DNA of 64,000 nucleotides from Pseudomonas viridiflava (GTDB lineage Bacteria; Pseudomonadota; Gammaproteobacteria; Pseudomonadales; Pseudomonadaceae). Every line of letters begins with the position of its first letter. The first letter of the stretch is position 1. The notes under the pieces were generated by a model. The model did not search any database, was not told the DNA's origin, and saw nothing but the letters and a program-made list of their open reading frames with translations. The position numbers and the translations under genes were made by a program. Below, piece after piece: positions 9,281 to 18,914 of the stretch. The stretch covers positions 62,001 to 126,000 of the forward strand of contig UVIF01000012.1 in the NCBI GenBank assembly GCA_900596015.1. Reading direction: 5' to 3'.

Positions 9281-9874
9281 ATGGCCGAACGTATCGCGTT
9301 CGTCGAGCGCAACACTCTGGAAACCCAGATCAAAGCCTCGATCAACCTGGATGGCACCGGAAAGGCCCGATTCGATATCGGCGTTCCTTTTCTTGAGCAC
9401 ATGCTTGACCAGATCGCCCGGCACGGGCTGATCGACCTGGACATCGAGTGCAAGGGCGACCTGCACATCGACGACCACCACACCGTGGAGGACGTCGGCA
9501 TCACCTTGGGCCAGGCATTCGCCAAGGCCATCGGCGACAAGAAAGGCATCTTTCGCTACGGCCACGCCTACGTCCCGCTGGACGAAGCGCTGTCGCGCGT
9601 GGTCATCGACTTCTCCGGCCGCCCCGGCCTGCAGATGCACGTGCCCTACACCCGCGCCACCGTCGGCGGCTTCGATGTCGACCTGTTCCAGGAATTCTTC
9701 CAGGGCTTCGTCAACCACGCCAACGTCTCCCTGCACATCGACAACCTGCGTGGGCACAACACCCATCACCAGATCGAAACCGTGTTCAAGGCCTTCGGCC
9801 GCGCGCTGCGCATGGCCGTTGCGGTCGACGAACGCATGGCCGGGCAGATGCCGTCGACCAAGGGCGTGCTCTGA
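9281..9874 (+). CDS. hisB: Imidazoleglycerol-phosphate dehydratase HisB (monofunctional)
   Basis: Sixth step of histidine synthesis, dehydrating imidazole glycerol phosphate. 197 aa, so the dehydratase only, without the HisN phosphatase fused in E. coli. Mn-binding motifs HHTVEDVG and HNTHHQIET are intact. I start at ATG 9281; a GTG two codons upstream is possible, but GGAG at 9271-9274 spaces better to the ATG. The stop overlaps the hisH ATG (TGATG). Confidence 0.97.
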   Translation: MAERIAFVERNTLETQIKASINLDGTGKARFDIGVPFLEHMLDQIARHGLIDLDIECKGDLHIDDHHTVEDVGITLGQAFAKAIGDKKGIFRYGHAYVPLDEALSRVVIDFSGRPGLQMHVPYTRATVGGFDVDLFQEFFQGFVNHANVSLHIDNLRGHNTHHQIETVFKAFGRALRMAVAVDERMAGQMPSTKGVL

Positions 9875-10512
9875 TGCAGACCGTCGCGGTAATCGACTAC
9901 GGCATGGGCAACCTGCACTCCGTGGCCAAGGCTCTGGAGCATGTCGGTGCCGGCAAGGTGCTGATCACCAGTGACGCCACTGTCATTCGTGAAGCCGACC
10001 GCGTGGTCTTTCCCGGTGTCGGCGCCATTCGCGACTGCATGGCTGAAATCCGTCGCCTGGGCTTCGATGCGCTGGTGCGCGAAGTCAGTCAGGACCGGCC
10101 CTTCCTGGGTATCTGCGTTGGCATGCAGGCCTTGATGGAGCACAGCGAAGAGAACGCCGGCGTCGACTGCATCGGCGTGTTTCCCGGCAAGGTGCGCTTT
10201 TTCGGCAAGGACCTGCACGAAGGTGGCGAGCACCTGAAGGTCCCGCACATGGGCTGGAACGAAGTGCAGCAGGCGGTGGATCACCCGCTGTGGCACGACA
10301 TTCCCGACCTGGCGCGCTTCTACTTCGTGCACAGCTATTACATCGAGGCCGGCAAGCCGGGCCAGGTGGTTGGGCGCGGCCATTACGGTCGCGATTTCGC
10401 CGCGGCTCTGGCCGAAGGTTCACGCTTCGCCGTGCAGTTCCACCCCGAGAAGAGCCATACCCATGGCCTGCAGCTGCTGCAGAATTTCGCAGCCTGGGAT
10501 GGACGCTGGTAA
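9874..10512 (+). CDS. hisH: Imidazole glycerol phosphate synthase glutaminase subunit HisH
   Basis: Class I glutamine amidotransferase that feeds ammonia to HisF. 212 aa starting at ATG 9874, overlapping the hisB stop. Triad visible: Cys81 in [10 protein letters not shown], His190 and Glu192 in FHPEKS. Its stop overlaps the ATG of the DUF2164 gene (TAATG). Confidence 0.97.
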   Translation: MQTVAVIDYGMGNLHSVAKALEHVGAGKVLITSDATVIREADRVVFPGVGAIRDCMAEIRRLGFDALVREVSQDRPFLGICVGMQALMEHSEENAGVDCIGVFPGKVRFFGKDLHEGGEHLKVPHMGWNEVQQAVDHPLWHDIPDLARFYFVHSYYIEAGKPGQVVGRGHYGRDFAAALAEGSRFAVQFHPEKSHTHGLQLLQNFAAWDGRW

Positions 10513-10769
10513 TGGCCAAGGCCAGCAAGCCGCCCATTCTTAGCCTGACGCCGGAGCAGGAGAGCGAAGCGGCCGAGAAGATCAAGCGGTTCATGCGTGA
10601 CCGCTTCGATCTCGATCTGGGTTCGTTCGAGGCCCTCGAGGTGCTCGAGCTGTTCACCCGCGAAATGGCTCCACACTATTACAACAGGGCGATTTTCGAT
10701 GTGCAGGCGCACCTCAGCGAGAGGTTCGAAAGCATCGAGAGCGACCTGTGGGCGCTCGAGAAGAACTGA
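10512..10769 (+). CDS. DUF2164 family protein inside the his operon
   Basis: 85-aa, charged, probably helical protein of unknown function. The block SEAAEKIKRFMRDRFDLDLG followed by FEALEVLELFTREMAPHYYN is the DUF2164 signature. The ATG shares an A with the hisH stop, so translation is coupled. It sits between hisH and hisA, 42 bp before hisA, an arrangement known in Pseudomonas. A link to histidine synthesis is only suggested by position. Confidence 0.85.
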   Translation: MAKASKPPILSLTPEQESEAAEKIKRFMRDRFDLDLGSFEALEVLELFTREMAPHYYNRAIFDVQAHLSERFESIESDLWALEKN

Positions 10770-10811
10770 CTTCCGAGCATCGCCGTTCACCGACTTCGAA
10801 GGTTTTTGCAG

Positions 10812-11549
10812 ATGCTGATTATCCCCGCTATCGATCTTAAAGACGGTGCCTGCGTGCGCCTGCGCCAGGGCCGCATGGAAGATTCCACGGTGTTCTCGGA
10901 CGATCCGGTGAGCATGGCCGCCAAGTGGGTCGATGGCGGCTGCCGTCGCCTGCACCTGGTCGACCTCAACGGCGCCTTCGAAGGCCAGCCGGTGAATGGC
11001 GAGGTGGTCACTGCCATTGCCAAGCGCTACCCGCACCTGCCGATCCAGATCGGCGGCGGCATCCGCTCGCTGGAAACCATCGAGCACTACGTCAAGGCCG
11101 GCGTGAGCTACGTGATCATCGGCACCAAGGCGGTCAAGCAGCCCGAGTTCGTCGCCGAGGCCTGCCGTGCATTCCCCGGCAAGGTCATCGTTGGTCTGGA
11201 CGCCAAGGATGGCTTCGTCGCCACCGACGGCTGGGCGGAAGTGAGCACGGTGCAGGTCATCGACCTGGCCAAGCGGTTCGAGGCCGATGGCGTGTCGGCG
11301 ATCGTCTACACCGACATCGCCAAGGACGGCATGATGCAGGGCTGCAACGTGCCCTTCACCGCTGCTCTGGCGGCGGCGACCAAGATCCCGGTGATCGCCT
11401 CCGGCGGTATCCACAACCTGGGCGACATCCGTGCCCTGCTGGACGCCAAGGCGCCGGGCATCATCGGCGCCATCACTGGCCGCGCCATCTACGAAGGCAC
11501 CCTGGACGTCGCCGAGGCCCAGGCATTCTGCGATTCGTACAACGCGTAA
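10812..11549 (+). CDS. hisA: Phosphoribosylformimino-5-aminoimidazole carboxamide ribotide isomerase HisA
   Basis: Fourth step of histidine synthesis, an Amadori rearrangement of ProFAR. 245-aa TIM barrel. Catalytic Asp8 (PAIDLKDG) and Asp130 (VGLDAKDG) are present along with the phosphate loops GGGIRS and IASGGI. ATG at 10812, preceded by GAAGG at 10799-10803. Confidence 0.97.
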   Translation: MLIIPAIDLKDGACVRLRQGRMEDSTVFSDDPVSMAAKWVDGGCRRLHLVDLNGAFEGQPVNGEVVTAIAKRYPHLPIQIGGGIRSLETIEHYVKAGVSYVIIGTKAVKQPEFVAEACRAFPGKVIVGLDAKDGFVATDGWAEVSTVQVIDLAKRFEADGVSAIVYTDIAKDGMMQGCNVPFTAALAAATKIPVIASGGIHNLGDIRALLDAKAPGIIGAITGRAIYEGTLDVAEAQAFCDSYNA

Positions 11550-11561
11550 CGGCTGGACGCG

Positions 11562-11594
11562 GCCCCCTGTAGCAGCGGCGCAAGCCGCGTCCGC
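11562..11594. repeat. REP-like palindrome between hisA and hisF
   Basis: GGACGCGGC and GCCGCGTCC arms flank CCCCTGTAGCAGCGGCGCAA. The same 'GTAGCAGCGGCGCAAGCCGCGTC' unit recurs after hisF at 12404-12532. Confidence 0.65.
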
Positions 11595-11629
11595 CAGCAC
11601 CTCGCTCCCCATCCAATCGGAGATTCCCC

Positions 11630-12400
11630 ATGGCCCTGGCCAAACGCATCATCCCCTGCCTGGACGTGGACAACGGCCGAGTGGTCAAGGGCGTCAAATT
11701 CGAGAACATCCGCGACGCCGGCGACCCGGTCGAGATCGCCCGGCGCTACGACGAGCAGGGTGCCGACGAGATCACCTTCCTGGACATCACCGCCAGTGTC
11801 GACGGCCGTGACACCACCCTGCACACCGTCGAGCGCATGGCCAGCCAGGTGTTCATCCCCCTGACCGTGGGTGGCGGCGTGCGCACGGTGGCGGATATCC
11901 GTAACCTGCTCAATGCCGGTGCGGACAAGGTCTCGATCAACACGGCTGCGGTGTTCAACCCGGAGTTCGTTGGCGAGGCGGCTTCGCGCTTCGGCTCGCA
12001 GTGCATCGTGGTGGCCATTGATGCGAAGAAGGTCTCGGGGCCCGGCGAAGAGCCGCGCTGGGAGATCTTTACCCACGGTGGGCGCAAGCCTACCGGCCTG
12101 GATGCCGTGCAATGGGCCAAGAAGATGGAAGGCTTGGGTGCGGGTGAGATCCTGTTGACCAGCATGGACCAGGACGGCATGAAGAACGGCTTCGACCTAG
12201 GCGTGACCCGCGCCATCAGCGACGCGTTGGGCATTCCGGTGATCGCCTCCGGTGGGGTGGGCAACCTGCAGCACCTGGCCGATGGCGTGATCCAGGGCGG
12301 CGCGAGCGCGGTGCTGGCCGCCAGTATCTTTCACTTCGGCGAATACACCGTGCCCGAAGCCAAGGCGTTCATGGCCAAGCAAGGCATCGTGGTCCGCTGA
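11630..12400 (+). CDS. hisF: Imidazole glycerol phosphate synthase cyclase subunit HisF
   Basis: Cyclase half of the HisHF enzyme, producing imidazole glycerol phosphate and AICAR. 256-aa TIM barrel starting [21 protein letters not shown]. Asp12 and Asp131 (VAIDAKK) are the expected catalytic acids; phosphate loops GGGVRT and IASGGVG are intact. It follows hisA by 80 bp containing a REP element, so expression may depend on read-through. Confidence 0.97.
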   Translation: MALAKRIIPCLDVDNGRVVKGVKFENIRDAGDPVEIARRYDEQGADEITFLDITASVDGRDTTLHTVERMASQVFIPLTVGGGVRTVADIRNLLNAGADKVSINTAAVFNPEFVGEAASRFGSQCIVVAIDAKKVSGPGEEPRWEIFTHGGRKPTGLDAVQWAKKMEGLGAGEILLTSMDQDGMKNGFDLGVTRAISDALGIPVIASGGVGNLQHLADGVIQGGASAVLAASIFHFGEYTVPEAKAFMAKQGIVVR

Positions 12401-12402
12401 CC

Positions 12403-12533
12403 CTGCAGCAGCGGCGCGAGCCGCGTCAGGCCTCACCGCGACTTTGTAGCAGCGGCGCGAGCCGCGTCGGCGGACACCGCGGTGGGACGGTCAATCGCGT
12501 CGGCGTTTGACGCGGCTTGCGCCGTTGCTACAG
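12403..12533. repeat. Cluster of three REP units after hisF
   Basis: Two direct units GCAGCAGCGGCGCGAGCCGC (from 12404) and GTAGCAGCGGCGCGAGCCGC (from 12446) and one inverted unit ending GCGCCGTTGCTACAGG (12509-12532). They fill the whole gap before the hemolysin III-like gene. Confidence 0.8.
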
Positions 12534-12548
12534 GGGTAAGGAGTTTGT

Positions 12549-13166
12549 ATGTACCATGGCGAACGAATGAACGCCTGGACCCATTTGGTCGGGGCCGTGC
12601 TGGCGGCGGTCGGTGCTGTCTGGCTGCTGCTTTTGGCGGCGTTTCAAGGTGACCCCTGGAAGATCGTCAGCGTGTGCATCTATGGCAGCACGCTGATCCT
12701 GCTCTACAGCGTTTCCACGATCTACCACAGCGTGCGCGGGCGCGGCAAAGCGCTCATGCAGAAGCTCGATCACCTGTCGATCTACCTGCTGATCGCCGGC
12801 AGCTACACGCCGTTCTGCCTGGTGACCCTGCGCGGGCCTTGGGGCTGGAGCCTGTTCGGCGTGGTCTGGGGGCTGGCGGTGCTGGGCATGTTGCAAGAGA
12901 TCAAGCCGCGCTCCGAGGCCCGTGTGCTGTCCATCGTGATCTACGCGGTGATGGGTTGGATCGTGCTGGTCGCGATCGAGCCACTGCTGCGCCTGCTGGG
13001 CCCCGCCGGATTCGCCTGGCTGGCCGCCGGCGGCGCGCTGTACACCGTGGGCATCATCTTCTTCGCGCTGGACAAGCGCCTGCGCCATGCGCACGGAATC
13101 TGGCACCTGTTCGTGATCGCCGGCAGCGTGCTGCACTTCATCGCGATCTTTTTCTACGTCATCTGA
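12549..13166 (+). CDS. Hemolysin III / PAQR family membrane protein
   Basis: 205-aa protein with seven predicted membrane helices. Family marks: N-terminal NAWTHLVGA, SVSTIYHSVRG, KLDHLSIYLLIAGSYTPFCL and the C-terminal GIWHLFVIAGSVLHFIAIF, with the conserved Ser, His and Asp residues expected to bind a metal. Bacterial members are usually not haemolysins; a lipid-hydrolase-like or homeostatic role is suspected for the superfamily. It converges with rsmE, the two stops lying 4 bp apart. Confidence 0.88.
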   Translation: MYHGERMNAWTHLVGAVLAAVGAVWLLLLAAFQGDPWKIVSVCIYGSTLILLYSVSTIYHSVRGRGKALMQKLDHLSIYLLIAGSYTPFCLVTLRGPWGWSLFGVVWGLAVLGMLQEIKPRSEARVLSIVIYAVMGWIVLVAIEPLLRLLGPAGFAWLAAGGALYTVGIIFFALDKRLRHAHGIWHLFVIAGSVLHFIAIFFYVI

Positions 13167-13169
13167 ACC

Positions 13170-13889
13170 CTAGAAATCACCCCACAGCTGCTGCGCCATC
13201 GCCAGGGCGACCACCGGCGCGGTTTCGGTGCGCAATACGCGCGGGCCCAGGCGGGCTGCGTGAAAGCCGGCGGCCTTGGCCTGCTCCACTTCGGCATCGC
13301 TCAAACCGCCTTCAGGGCCGATCAGGAACGCCAGGCTGGCAGGCTTGGTGTGGCTGAGCAGCGGCTCTGCAACGGGATGCAGCACCAGCTTGAGCTCGGC
13401 GTGGCTGGCAGTGACCCAATCGGCCAGAGCCTGCGGCGCATGAATGACCGGCACGCTGGAACGACCGCACTGCTCGCACGCGCTGACTGCTACCTGGCGC
13501 CAGTGGGCCATGCGCTTGTCGGCGCGTTCGTCCTTGAGGCGCACCTCGCAGCGTTCGCTCACCAGGGGGGTGATTTCACTCACGCCCAGTTCGGTAGCTT
13601 TCTGGATAGCCCAGTCCATCCGTTCGCCACGGGACAGGCCCTGACCCAGATGGATGGCAAGCGGCGAATCGGGCTGGCCGGCAAACTGTTCGTCGAGGGT
13701 GACGCTGACGCGTTTCTTGCCCACTTCCAGCAAGGTGCCGAGGTATTCCTGACCGCTGCCGTCGAACAATTGCACCTGGTCGCCGGCGGCCATGCGCAGC
13801 ACGCGGCCGATGTAGTGGGCCTGGGCTTCGGGCAGTTCGTGTTCGCCCAGGGCGAGCGGGGCGTCGATGAAAAAGCGGGACAGTCGCAT
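13170..13889 (-). CDS. rsmE: 16S rRNA (uracil1498-N3)-methyltransferase RsmE
   Basis: SAM-dependent SPOUT-class methyltransferase for U1498 of 16S rRNA. 239 aa from ATG 13887-13889 (MRLSRFFIDAPL). The N-terminal PUA-like domain ends near residue 70; the knot signature LIGPEGGLSDAEVEQAKAAG and LGPRVLRTETAPVVAL are clear. Confidence 0.95.
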   Translation of the reverse strand: MRLSRFFIDAPLALGEHELPEAQAHYIGRVLRMAAGDQVQLFDGSGQEYLGTLLEVGKKRVSVTLDEQFAGQPDSPLAIHLGQGLSRGERMDWAIQKATELGVSEITPLVSERCEVRLKDERADKRMAHWRQVAVSACEQCGRSSVPVIHAPQALADWVTASHAELKLVLHPVAEPLLSHTKPASLAFLIGPEGGLSDAEVEQAKAAGFHAARLGPRVLRTETAPVVALAMAQQLWGDF

Positions 13890-13931
13890 GGGGGGTGTCT
13901 CTGGTGGTTTTGTAGTGTGTCTTCGGGCCTC

Positions 13932-13998
13932 TTCGCGGCCACTGGCCGCTCCTACGGTTGCACCGTGTGCCCCTGCAGGAGCGGCCAGTGGCCGCGAA
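13932..13998. repeat. REP pair with 22-bp perfect arms between rsmE and bioA
   Basis: TTCGCGGCCACTGGCCGCTC (from 13932) faces its perfect complement ending GGCCAGTGGCCGCGAA at 13998. The arms are about 24 bp apart. Confidence 0.8.
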
Positions 13999-14023
13999 AG
14001 CGCTGGTACAGGCGACTTCCTGC

Positions 14024-15430
14024 TCAACCCGGGTCGCGAAACCCGGGGTGGAAATCTTCGGCTACCTGCACGCTCACGCTGCTGCGCGTGGCGATATCGA
14101 TCCCCTCGCTGGCCACCTCGGCCAGGAAGTCGATCTGCTCGGGCGTGATCACATAGGGCGGCAGGAAATACACCACGCTGCCCAGCGGCCGCAGCAACGC
14201 GCCACGTTCGAGTGCATGGTTGAATACTTTCAACCCGCGCCGCTCCTGCCAGGGGTAGGCGGTCTTGCTGGCCTTGTCCTGGACCATTTCGATGGCCAGG
14301 ACCATGCCGGTCTGGCGCACTTCGGCCACGTGGGCATGATCGACGAGGTGCGCCGTGGCGCTGGCCATGCGCTCGGCCAGGGCGCGGTTGTTCTCGATGA
14401 CGTTGTCCTGCTCGAAGATGTCCAGTGTCGCCAGCGCCGCGGCACAGGCCAGCGGATTGCCGGTGTAGCTGTGCGAATGCAGGAAAGCGCGCAGGGTCGG
14501 GTAGTCGTCGTAGAAAGCGCTGTAGACGTCATCGGTGGTCACGCAGGCGGCCAACGGCAGGTAGCCACCGGTCAGCGCCTTGGACAGGCACAGGAAATCC
14601 GGACGGATACCGGCCTGCTCGCAGGCGAACATCGTTCCGGTACGGCCGAACCCCACTGCAATTTCGTCGTGGATCAGGTGCACGCCGTAGCGGTCGCACG
14701 CTTCGCGCAACAGCTTGAGGTATACCGGGTGATACATGCGCATGCCGCCAGCACCCTGGATCAACGGTTCGATGATCACCGCAGCAATACTTTCATGGTG
14801 CTCGGCCAGGGTGTGTTCCATGGCTTGGAAAAGCGTGCGCGAATGCTCCTCCCAACTCACCCCTTCGGGCCGCAGGTAGCAGTCCGGGCTCGGCACTTTC
14901 AAGGTGTCGAGCAGCAGCGGCTTGTAGGTCTCGGTGAACAGCGGCACGTCACCAACCGACATCGCCGCAATGGTTTCGCCGTGATAGCTGTTGGTCAGCG
15001 TGACGAAGCGCTGCTTGTTCGGCTGGCCGCGGTTGACCCAGTAGTGAAAGCTCATCTTCAGCGCGACTTCGATGCACGACGAGCCGTTGTCGGCGTAGAA
15101 GCAGCGGGTCAGGCCCTCGGGCGTCATCTTGACCAGCCGCTCGGACAGCTCGATCACCGGCTGATGGCTGAAGCCGGCCAGGATCACGTGTTCCAGCTGA
15201 TCGACCTGATCCTTGATGCGCTGATTGATGCGCGGGTTGGCGTGCCCGAACACATTGACCCACCAGGAGCTGACCGCGTCCAGGTAACGCTTGCCTTCGA
15301 AGTCCTCCAGCCAAACGCCTTCACCGCGCTTGATCGGGATCAGCGGCAGCCGCTCGTGGTCTTTCATCTGGGTGCAGGGGTGCCACAAGACCTCGAGGTC
15401 GCGCTTCATCCACTGATCGTTGAGTCCCAT
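14024..15430 (-). CDS. bioA: Adenosylmethionine-8-amino-7-oxononanoate aminotransferase BioA
   Basis: PLP enzyme that aminates KAPA to DAPA with SAM as amino donor in biotin synthesis. 468 aa from ATG 15428-15430 (MGLNDQWMKRDLEVLWHPC). The start WHPCTQMKDHE is BioA-specific; SSWWVNVFGHANPRI, GAGGMRMY and the PLP-lysine motif CLSKALTGGYLPLAA are seen. It is away from bioBFHCD, as is usual in Pseudomonas. Confidence 0.95.
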   Translation of the reverse strand: MGLNDQWMKRDLEVLWHPCTQMKDHERLPLIPIKRGEGVWLEDFEGKRYLDAVSSWWVNVFGHANPRINQRIKDQVDQLEHVILAGFSHQPVIELSERLVKMTPEGLTRCFYADNGSSCIEVALKMSFHYWVNRGQPNKQRFVTLTNSYHGETIAAMSVGDVPLFTETYKPLLLDTLKVPSPDCYLRPEGVSWEEHSRTLFQAMEHTLAEHHESIAAVIIEPLIQGAGGMRMYHPVYLKLLREACDRYGVHLIHDEIAVGFGRTGTMFACEQAGIRPDFLCLSKALTGGYLPLAACVTTDDVYSAFYDDYPTLRAFLHSHSYTGNPLACAAALATLDIFEQDNVIENNRALAERMASATAHLVDHAHVAEVRQTGMVLAIEMVQDKASKTAYPWQERRGLKVFNHALERGALLRPLGSVVYFLPPYVITPEQIDFLAEVASEGIDIATRSSVSVQVAEDFHPGFRDPG

Positions 15431-15619
15431 CTTTTTCTCCCGCGGCAACACGCTTGGCAAACAGTCGCGCAAGCCTATGCAATGAGGCCTCGGCTCACAA
15501 CCCAAACATGCTCGATGGCGGCGCTGGCGGGCAGTATGGCGCTGGCGTATGCTGCGCGGCACTTTGCCATTGCCGGGGCATGATCCGGCCATCTCGCTTG
15601 CTCTGCCGGAGTTCTCTGC

Positions 15620-17392
15620 ATGTCTGCTGGTTGGTTGCGCGCCTGGGCGCTGATAGTAGTAGGGCTGTTCAGCGCGCAGGCGTTGGGCAATGACAAGGCA
15701 CAGACGGCGATCGTCGTCGGCGGCGGTCTGGCGGGGCTCACAGCCGCCTACGAGTTGCAGGCCAAGGGCTGGCAGGTGACCTTGCTCGAGGCGCGCCCCA
15801 GCCTTGGCGGCCGCTCGGGCCTGGCCACCAGCGAGTGGATCGGCGGCAGCAAGATCCAGCCGGTGCTCAACGGCTATGTGAACACCTTCAAGCTGGCCAC
15901 CCAGCCAGCGCCGGAATACGTCCGCAACCCCGGCTACCTGATCGACGGCGAATACTTCAGCGCCGCCGATCTGGCCACCAAGCAGCCGGCCACTGCCGAG
16001 GCGCTCAAGCGCTACGAGAAAACCCTGGATGACCTGGCCCGCTCGGTCAAGGACCCGGAAAACCCCGGTGCAACCAGCACCTTGTTCGCCCTGGACCAGA
16101 TCAACGTTTCCAATTGGCTGGACCGCCTGCAACTGCCCGCCACCGCACGGCAGCTGATCAATCAGAAAATTCGTACGCGCTATGACGAACCATCGCGTCT
16201 GTCGCTGCTGTATTTCGCCCAGCAGAGCCGCGTCTACCAGGACATCGACGATCGCGATCTGCGCGCTTCACGCTTGATTGGCGGCAGCCCTGTGCTGGCT
16301 CAGGCTTTCGTCAAACAGATCAAGACCATCAAGACCGATTCACCGGTCTCGGCCATCAGTCAGGACAAGGACGGCGTGACCGTGAAGGTCGGTGCCGTGG
16401 GTTACCAGGCCAGTTACGTAGTGCTGGCTGTACCCCTGCGTGCGCTGGGCAAGATCGCTTTCACGCCGGCGCTGGGAAACCGTCAGTTGGCGGCGATCAA
16501 AGGCACCAACTACGGTTGGCGCGACCAGTTGTTGCTCAAGTTCAAGACGCCGGTGTGGGACAGCAAGGCGCGCATGTCTGGCGAGATCTACAGCAACACC
16601 GGGCTGGGCATGTTGTGGATCGAGCCGGCATTGAAGGGCGGCGCCAACGTGGTGATCAACCTGTCCGGTGACAATGCTCGCCTGCTGCAGGCTTTTGGCG
16701 ACAAGCAGATGGTCGACCAGGTATTGATCCGTCTGCACGCGTTCTATCCTCAGGCGCGCGGTGCCTTCACCGGCTATGAAATCCGTCGCTACAGTGTCGA
16801 TCCTTCCTATGGCGGCGCCTACCTGGCGTACGGGCCGGGGCAGATCAGCAAGTTCTGGAAGGTCTGGGAAAAGCCGCAGCAGCGCATCGCTTTCGCCGGT
16901 GAGCACACTGATTCGCTGTACCCAGGCACGCTGGAAGGTGCGCTGCGCAGCGGCCAGCACGCCGCTGGCCAGGTTCTGGACCTGGCAGCAGGTAAATCTT
17001 TCGAGCCGGTCAAAGTGGCACCGCCAGTGGCTGCGCCAGCGAAGGCCGTCGACAGCAAGCCTGGGTTCTTCTCCAAATGGTTTGGTGGGGGCGAGACGCC
17101 CGTGGCCAAGCCGGTCGAGCCAGCACCTGCACCTGCACCGGCACCTGCGCCAGTACCAGCACCAGCGCCTGTTCCAACGCCCGCCCCGGTGCCTGTGGTG
17201 GTACCCGCGCCGGTGCCGGCCAAGGCCGAGCCGGTGAAGAAGGCAGCACCCGTGAAAAAGGTCGACGCCAAGAAGCCGGAGACCAAGAAGGCCGAGGTGA
17301 AGAAGCCAGCGGTCAAGAAACCGGTCGAAACCAAGAAGCCGGTTGAACCGAAAAACAAGATAGAAACGAAAAAGCCTGCGGTACAGCCGTAG
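15620..17392 (+). CDS. FAD-dependent amine oxidase with long Pro/Ala/Lys C-terminal tail
   Basis: 590 aa. A signal-like N terminus (about 23 residues, ending SAQALG) suggests export. FAD-binding VVGGGLAGLTAAYEL at about residues 31-46, LEARPSLGGRSG after it, and the C-terminal FAD motif FAGEHTDSLYPGTLEGALRSG place it in the flavin amine oxidase family. The enzyme domain ends near residue 455; the rest is low-complexity, first PAPAPAP-type repeats then KKP repeats to the end. Substrate unknown. It is divergent from bioA and stands alone. The tail is highly basic and may touch the cell wall or nucleic acid. Confidence 0.85.
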   Translation: MSAGWLRAWALIVVGLFSAQALGNDKAQTAIVVGGGLAGLTAAYELQAKGWQVTLLEARPSLGGRSGLATSEWIGGSKIQPVLNGYVNTFKLATQPAPEYVRNPGYLIDGEYFSAADLATKQPATAEALKRYEKTLDDLARSVKDPENPGATSTLFALDQINVSNWLDRLQLPATARQLINQKIRTRYDEPSRLSLLYFAQQSRVYQDIDDRDLRASRLIGGSPVLAQAFVKQIKTIKTDSPVSAISQDKDGVTVKVGAVGYQASYVVLAVPLRALGKIAFTPALGNRQLAAIKGTNYGWRDQLLLKFKTPVWDSKARMSGEIYSNTGLGMLWIEPALKGGANVVINLSGDNARLLQAFGDKQMVDQVLIRLHAFYPQARGAFTGYEIRRYSVDPSYGGAYLAYGPGQISKFWKVWEKPQQRIAFAGEHTDSLYPGTLEGALRSGQHAAGQVLDLAAGKSFEPVKVAPPVAAPAKAVDSKPGFFSKWFGGGETPVAKPVEPAPAPAPAPAPVPAPAPVPTPAPVPVVVPAPVPAKAEPVKKAAPVKKVDAKKPETKKAEVKKPAVKKPVETKKPVEPKNKIETKKPAVQP

Positions 17393-17590
17393 GTTTCGCA
17401 CCCTCGCCGTCGGCTTCTTCGCAGGTCGGCGGCGAGCCTTCTACGTGCAGAAGTCGCGACCTTGCCACTGACATCCCTGCGCTTAATACTGACTTAATCG
17501 ACTTTATCGATATTTCAAAGCGAGATTTTCCGCTTTAATTCGATAAGTGAGTCAGTCATCTTGAGCGCAGTTCTTACAGGGTCCAGGCAC

Positions 17591-18142
17591 ATGCAACTAC
17601 GTAATTCCACTTCTCGCTATGGCTGGGTCAGCATCGTTCTGCACTGGGGCGTCGCGCTGACCGTGTTCGGGCTTTTCGCCCTCGGGCTGTGGATGGTTGG
17701 CCTGGGCTACTACGACCCATGGCGCAAGGCCGGGCCCGACCTGCACAAGAGCATCGGTCTGGTGCTGTTCTTCTTCATGCTGCTGCGCGTGGTCTGGCGC
17801 TTCATCAGCCCGCCGCCGCCACCTACGCCCAATCAAGGCAAGCTCACCCGGACTGCGGCCCATCTGGGCCACCTGTTTCTCTATGTGGACCTGTTTCTGG
17901 TGATGAGCGCCGGTTACCTGATCTCGACGGCCGACGGCGTGGGCATTCCCGTGTTCGGACTGTTCGAGATTCCGGCATTGGTCAGTGGGTTGCCCGATCA
18001 GGCGGAAACCGCCGGTACCGTGCATTTCTACCTGGCCTGGGTATTGGTGATATTCGCCGTATTGCATGGCCTGGCCGCATTGAAACACCACTTCATCGAT
18101 CGTGATGCAACCCTCATTCGCATGCTGGGTCGCAAAGCTTGA
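17591..18142 (+). CDS. Cytochrome b561
   Basis: 183-aa four-helix membrane di-haem cytochrome of the YodB/CybB family. Haem-ligand histidines appear in [23 protein letters not shown] and [14 protein letters not shown]. The ATG at 17591 is chosen over upstream non-ATG starts because the family begins directly before [12 protein letters not shown]. It lies 37 bp before yceI, a common pairing in which the cytochrome and the YceI lipid-binding protein form one operon. Confidence 0.92.
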   Translation: MQLRNSTSRYGWVSIVLHWGVALTVFGLFALGLWMVGLGYYDPWRKAGPDLHKSIGLVLFFFMLLRVVWRFISPPPPPTPNQGKLTRTAAHLGHLFLYVDLFLVMSAGYLISTADGVGIPVFGLFEIPALVSGLPDQAETAGTVHFYLAWVLVIFAVLHGLAALKHHFIDRDATLIRMLGRKA

Positions 18143-18179
18143 CTGCAGTACCCATAAATCTATTCGAGGAATATTCTGT

Positions 18180-18779
18180 ATGTTGAAAAAGACGCTCGCC
18201 GCACTTGCCATTGGTTCTGCCTTGTTCACCGCAGGCCAGGCCATGGCCGCCGACTACACCATCGACAAGGAAGGCCAGCACGCTTTTGTCGACTTCAAGA
18301 TCAGCCACCTGGGCTACAGCTTCATCACCGGTACCTTCAAGGACTTCGACGGCTCGTTCAGCTTCGATGCAGCCAAGCCTGAAGACTCGAAGATCGACGT
18401 GACCTTGAAGACCGCCAGCGTGTTCACCAATCACGCCGAACGCGACAAGCACATCAGCAGCAAGGACTTCCTGGACGTCGACAAGTTTCCCACCGCTACC
18501 TTCAAGTCCACCAGCGTCAAGCCGACCGGCAAGAGCGCCGATGGCAAGACCACTGCTGACGTGACCGGCGACCTGACCCTGCACGGCGTGACCAAGCCAG
18601 TCGTGATCAAGGCCACTTTCCTGGGTGAAGGCAAGGATCCATGGGGCGGCTACCGTGCCGGTTTCGAAGGCACCACTTCGATCAACCGCAAGGACTTCGC
18701 GCCCAAGTCGATGGACCTGGGTCCACAGTCGGACACCGTCGAGCTGTACTTCACGTTTGAAGGTGTGAAAGCGAAGTAA
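18180..18779 (+). CDS. yceI: YceI family periplasmic protein
   Basis: 199-aa secreted lipocalin-like protein that binds a polyisoprenoid such as ubiquinone-8. Signal peptide of about 23 residues ending AGQAMA, then [25 protein letters not shown]. The end [17 protein letters not shown] is typical. Shine-Dalgarno GAGGA at 18166-18170. Probably co-transcribed with the cytochrome b561 gene and ended by the terminator at 18791-18838. Confidence 0.93.
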   Translation: MLKKTLAALAIGSALFTAGQAMAADYTIDKEGQHAFVDFKISHLGYSFITGTFKDFDGSFSFDAAKPEDSKIDVTLKTASVFTNHAERDKHISSKDFLDVDKFPTATFKSTSVKPTGKSADGKTTADVTGDLTLHGVTKPVVIKATFLGEGKDPWGGYRAGFEGTTSINRKDFAPKSMDLGPQSDTVELYFTFEGVKAK

Positions 18780-18790
18780 ATCATTCGCCG

Positions 18791-18838
18791 ACACAAAAAA
18801 ACGCCGCAGCCTGTGAGGGCTGCGGCGTTTTTTTGTGT
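18791..18838. terminator. Bidirectional terminator between yceI and the RNA helicase gene
   Basis: Long stem ACACAAAAAAACGCCGCAGCC / GGGCTGCGGCGTTTTTTTGT with a 5-nt loop; it has U tracts on both strands and lies between convergent genes. Confidence 0.9.
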
Positions 18839-18862
18839 CCGGCATGGGAGCCGTGGTGAAAC

Positions 18863-18889
18863 CTTCGCGGGCAGAGCCCGCTCCCACAG
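18863..18889. repeat. Single REP element
   Basis: TTCGCGGGCAGAGCCCGCTC followed by CCACAG, the same unit that makes up the arrays at 31.8 and 34.4 kb. Confidence 0.75.
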
Positions 18890-18914
18890 GGCAGCGAGCC
18901 TGCCTACCTCATGC

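Noticed and set aside
7675..9549. 624-codon open frame antisense to the OFA transporter and hisB
   Set aside because: It runs across two well-supported genes and their REP-containing gap, and its translation is His/Gln/Arg-rich with no domain.
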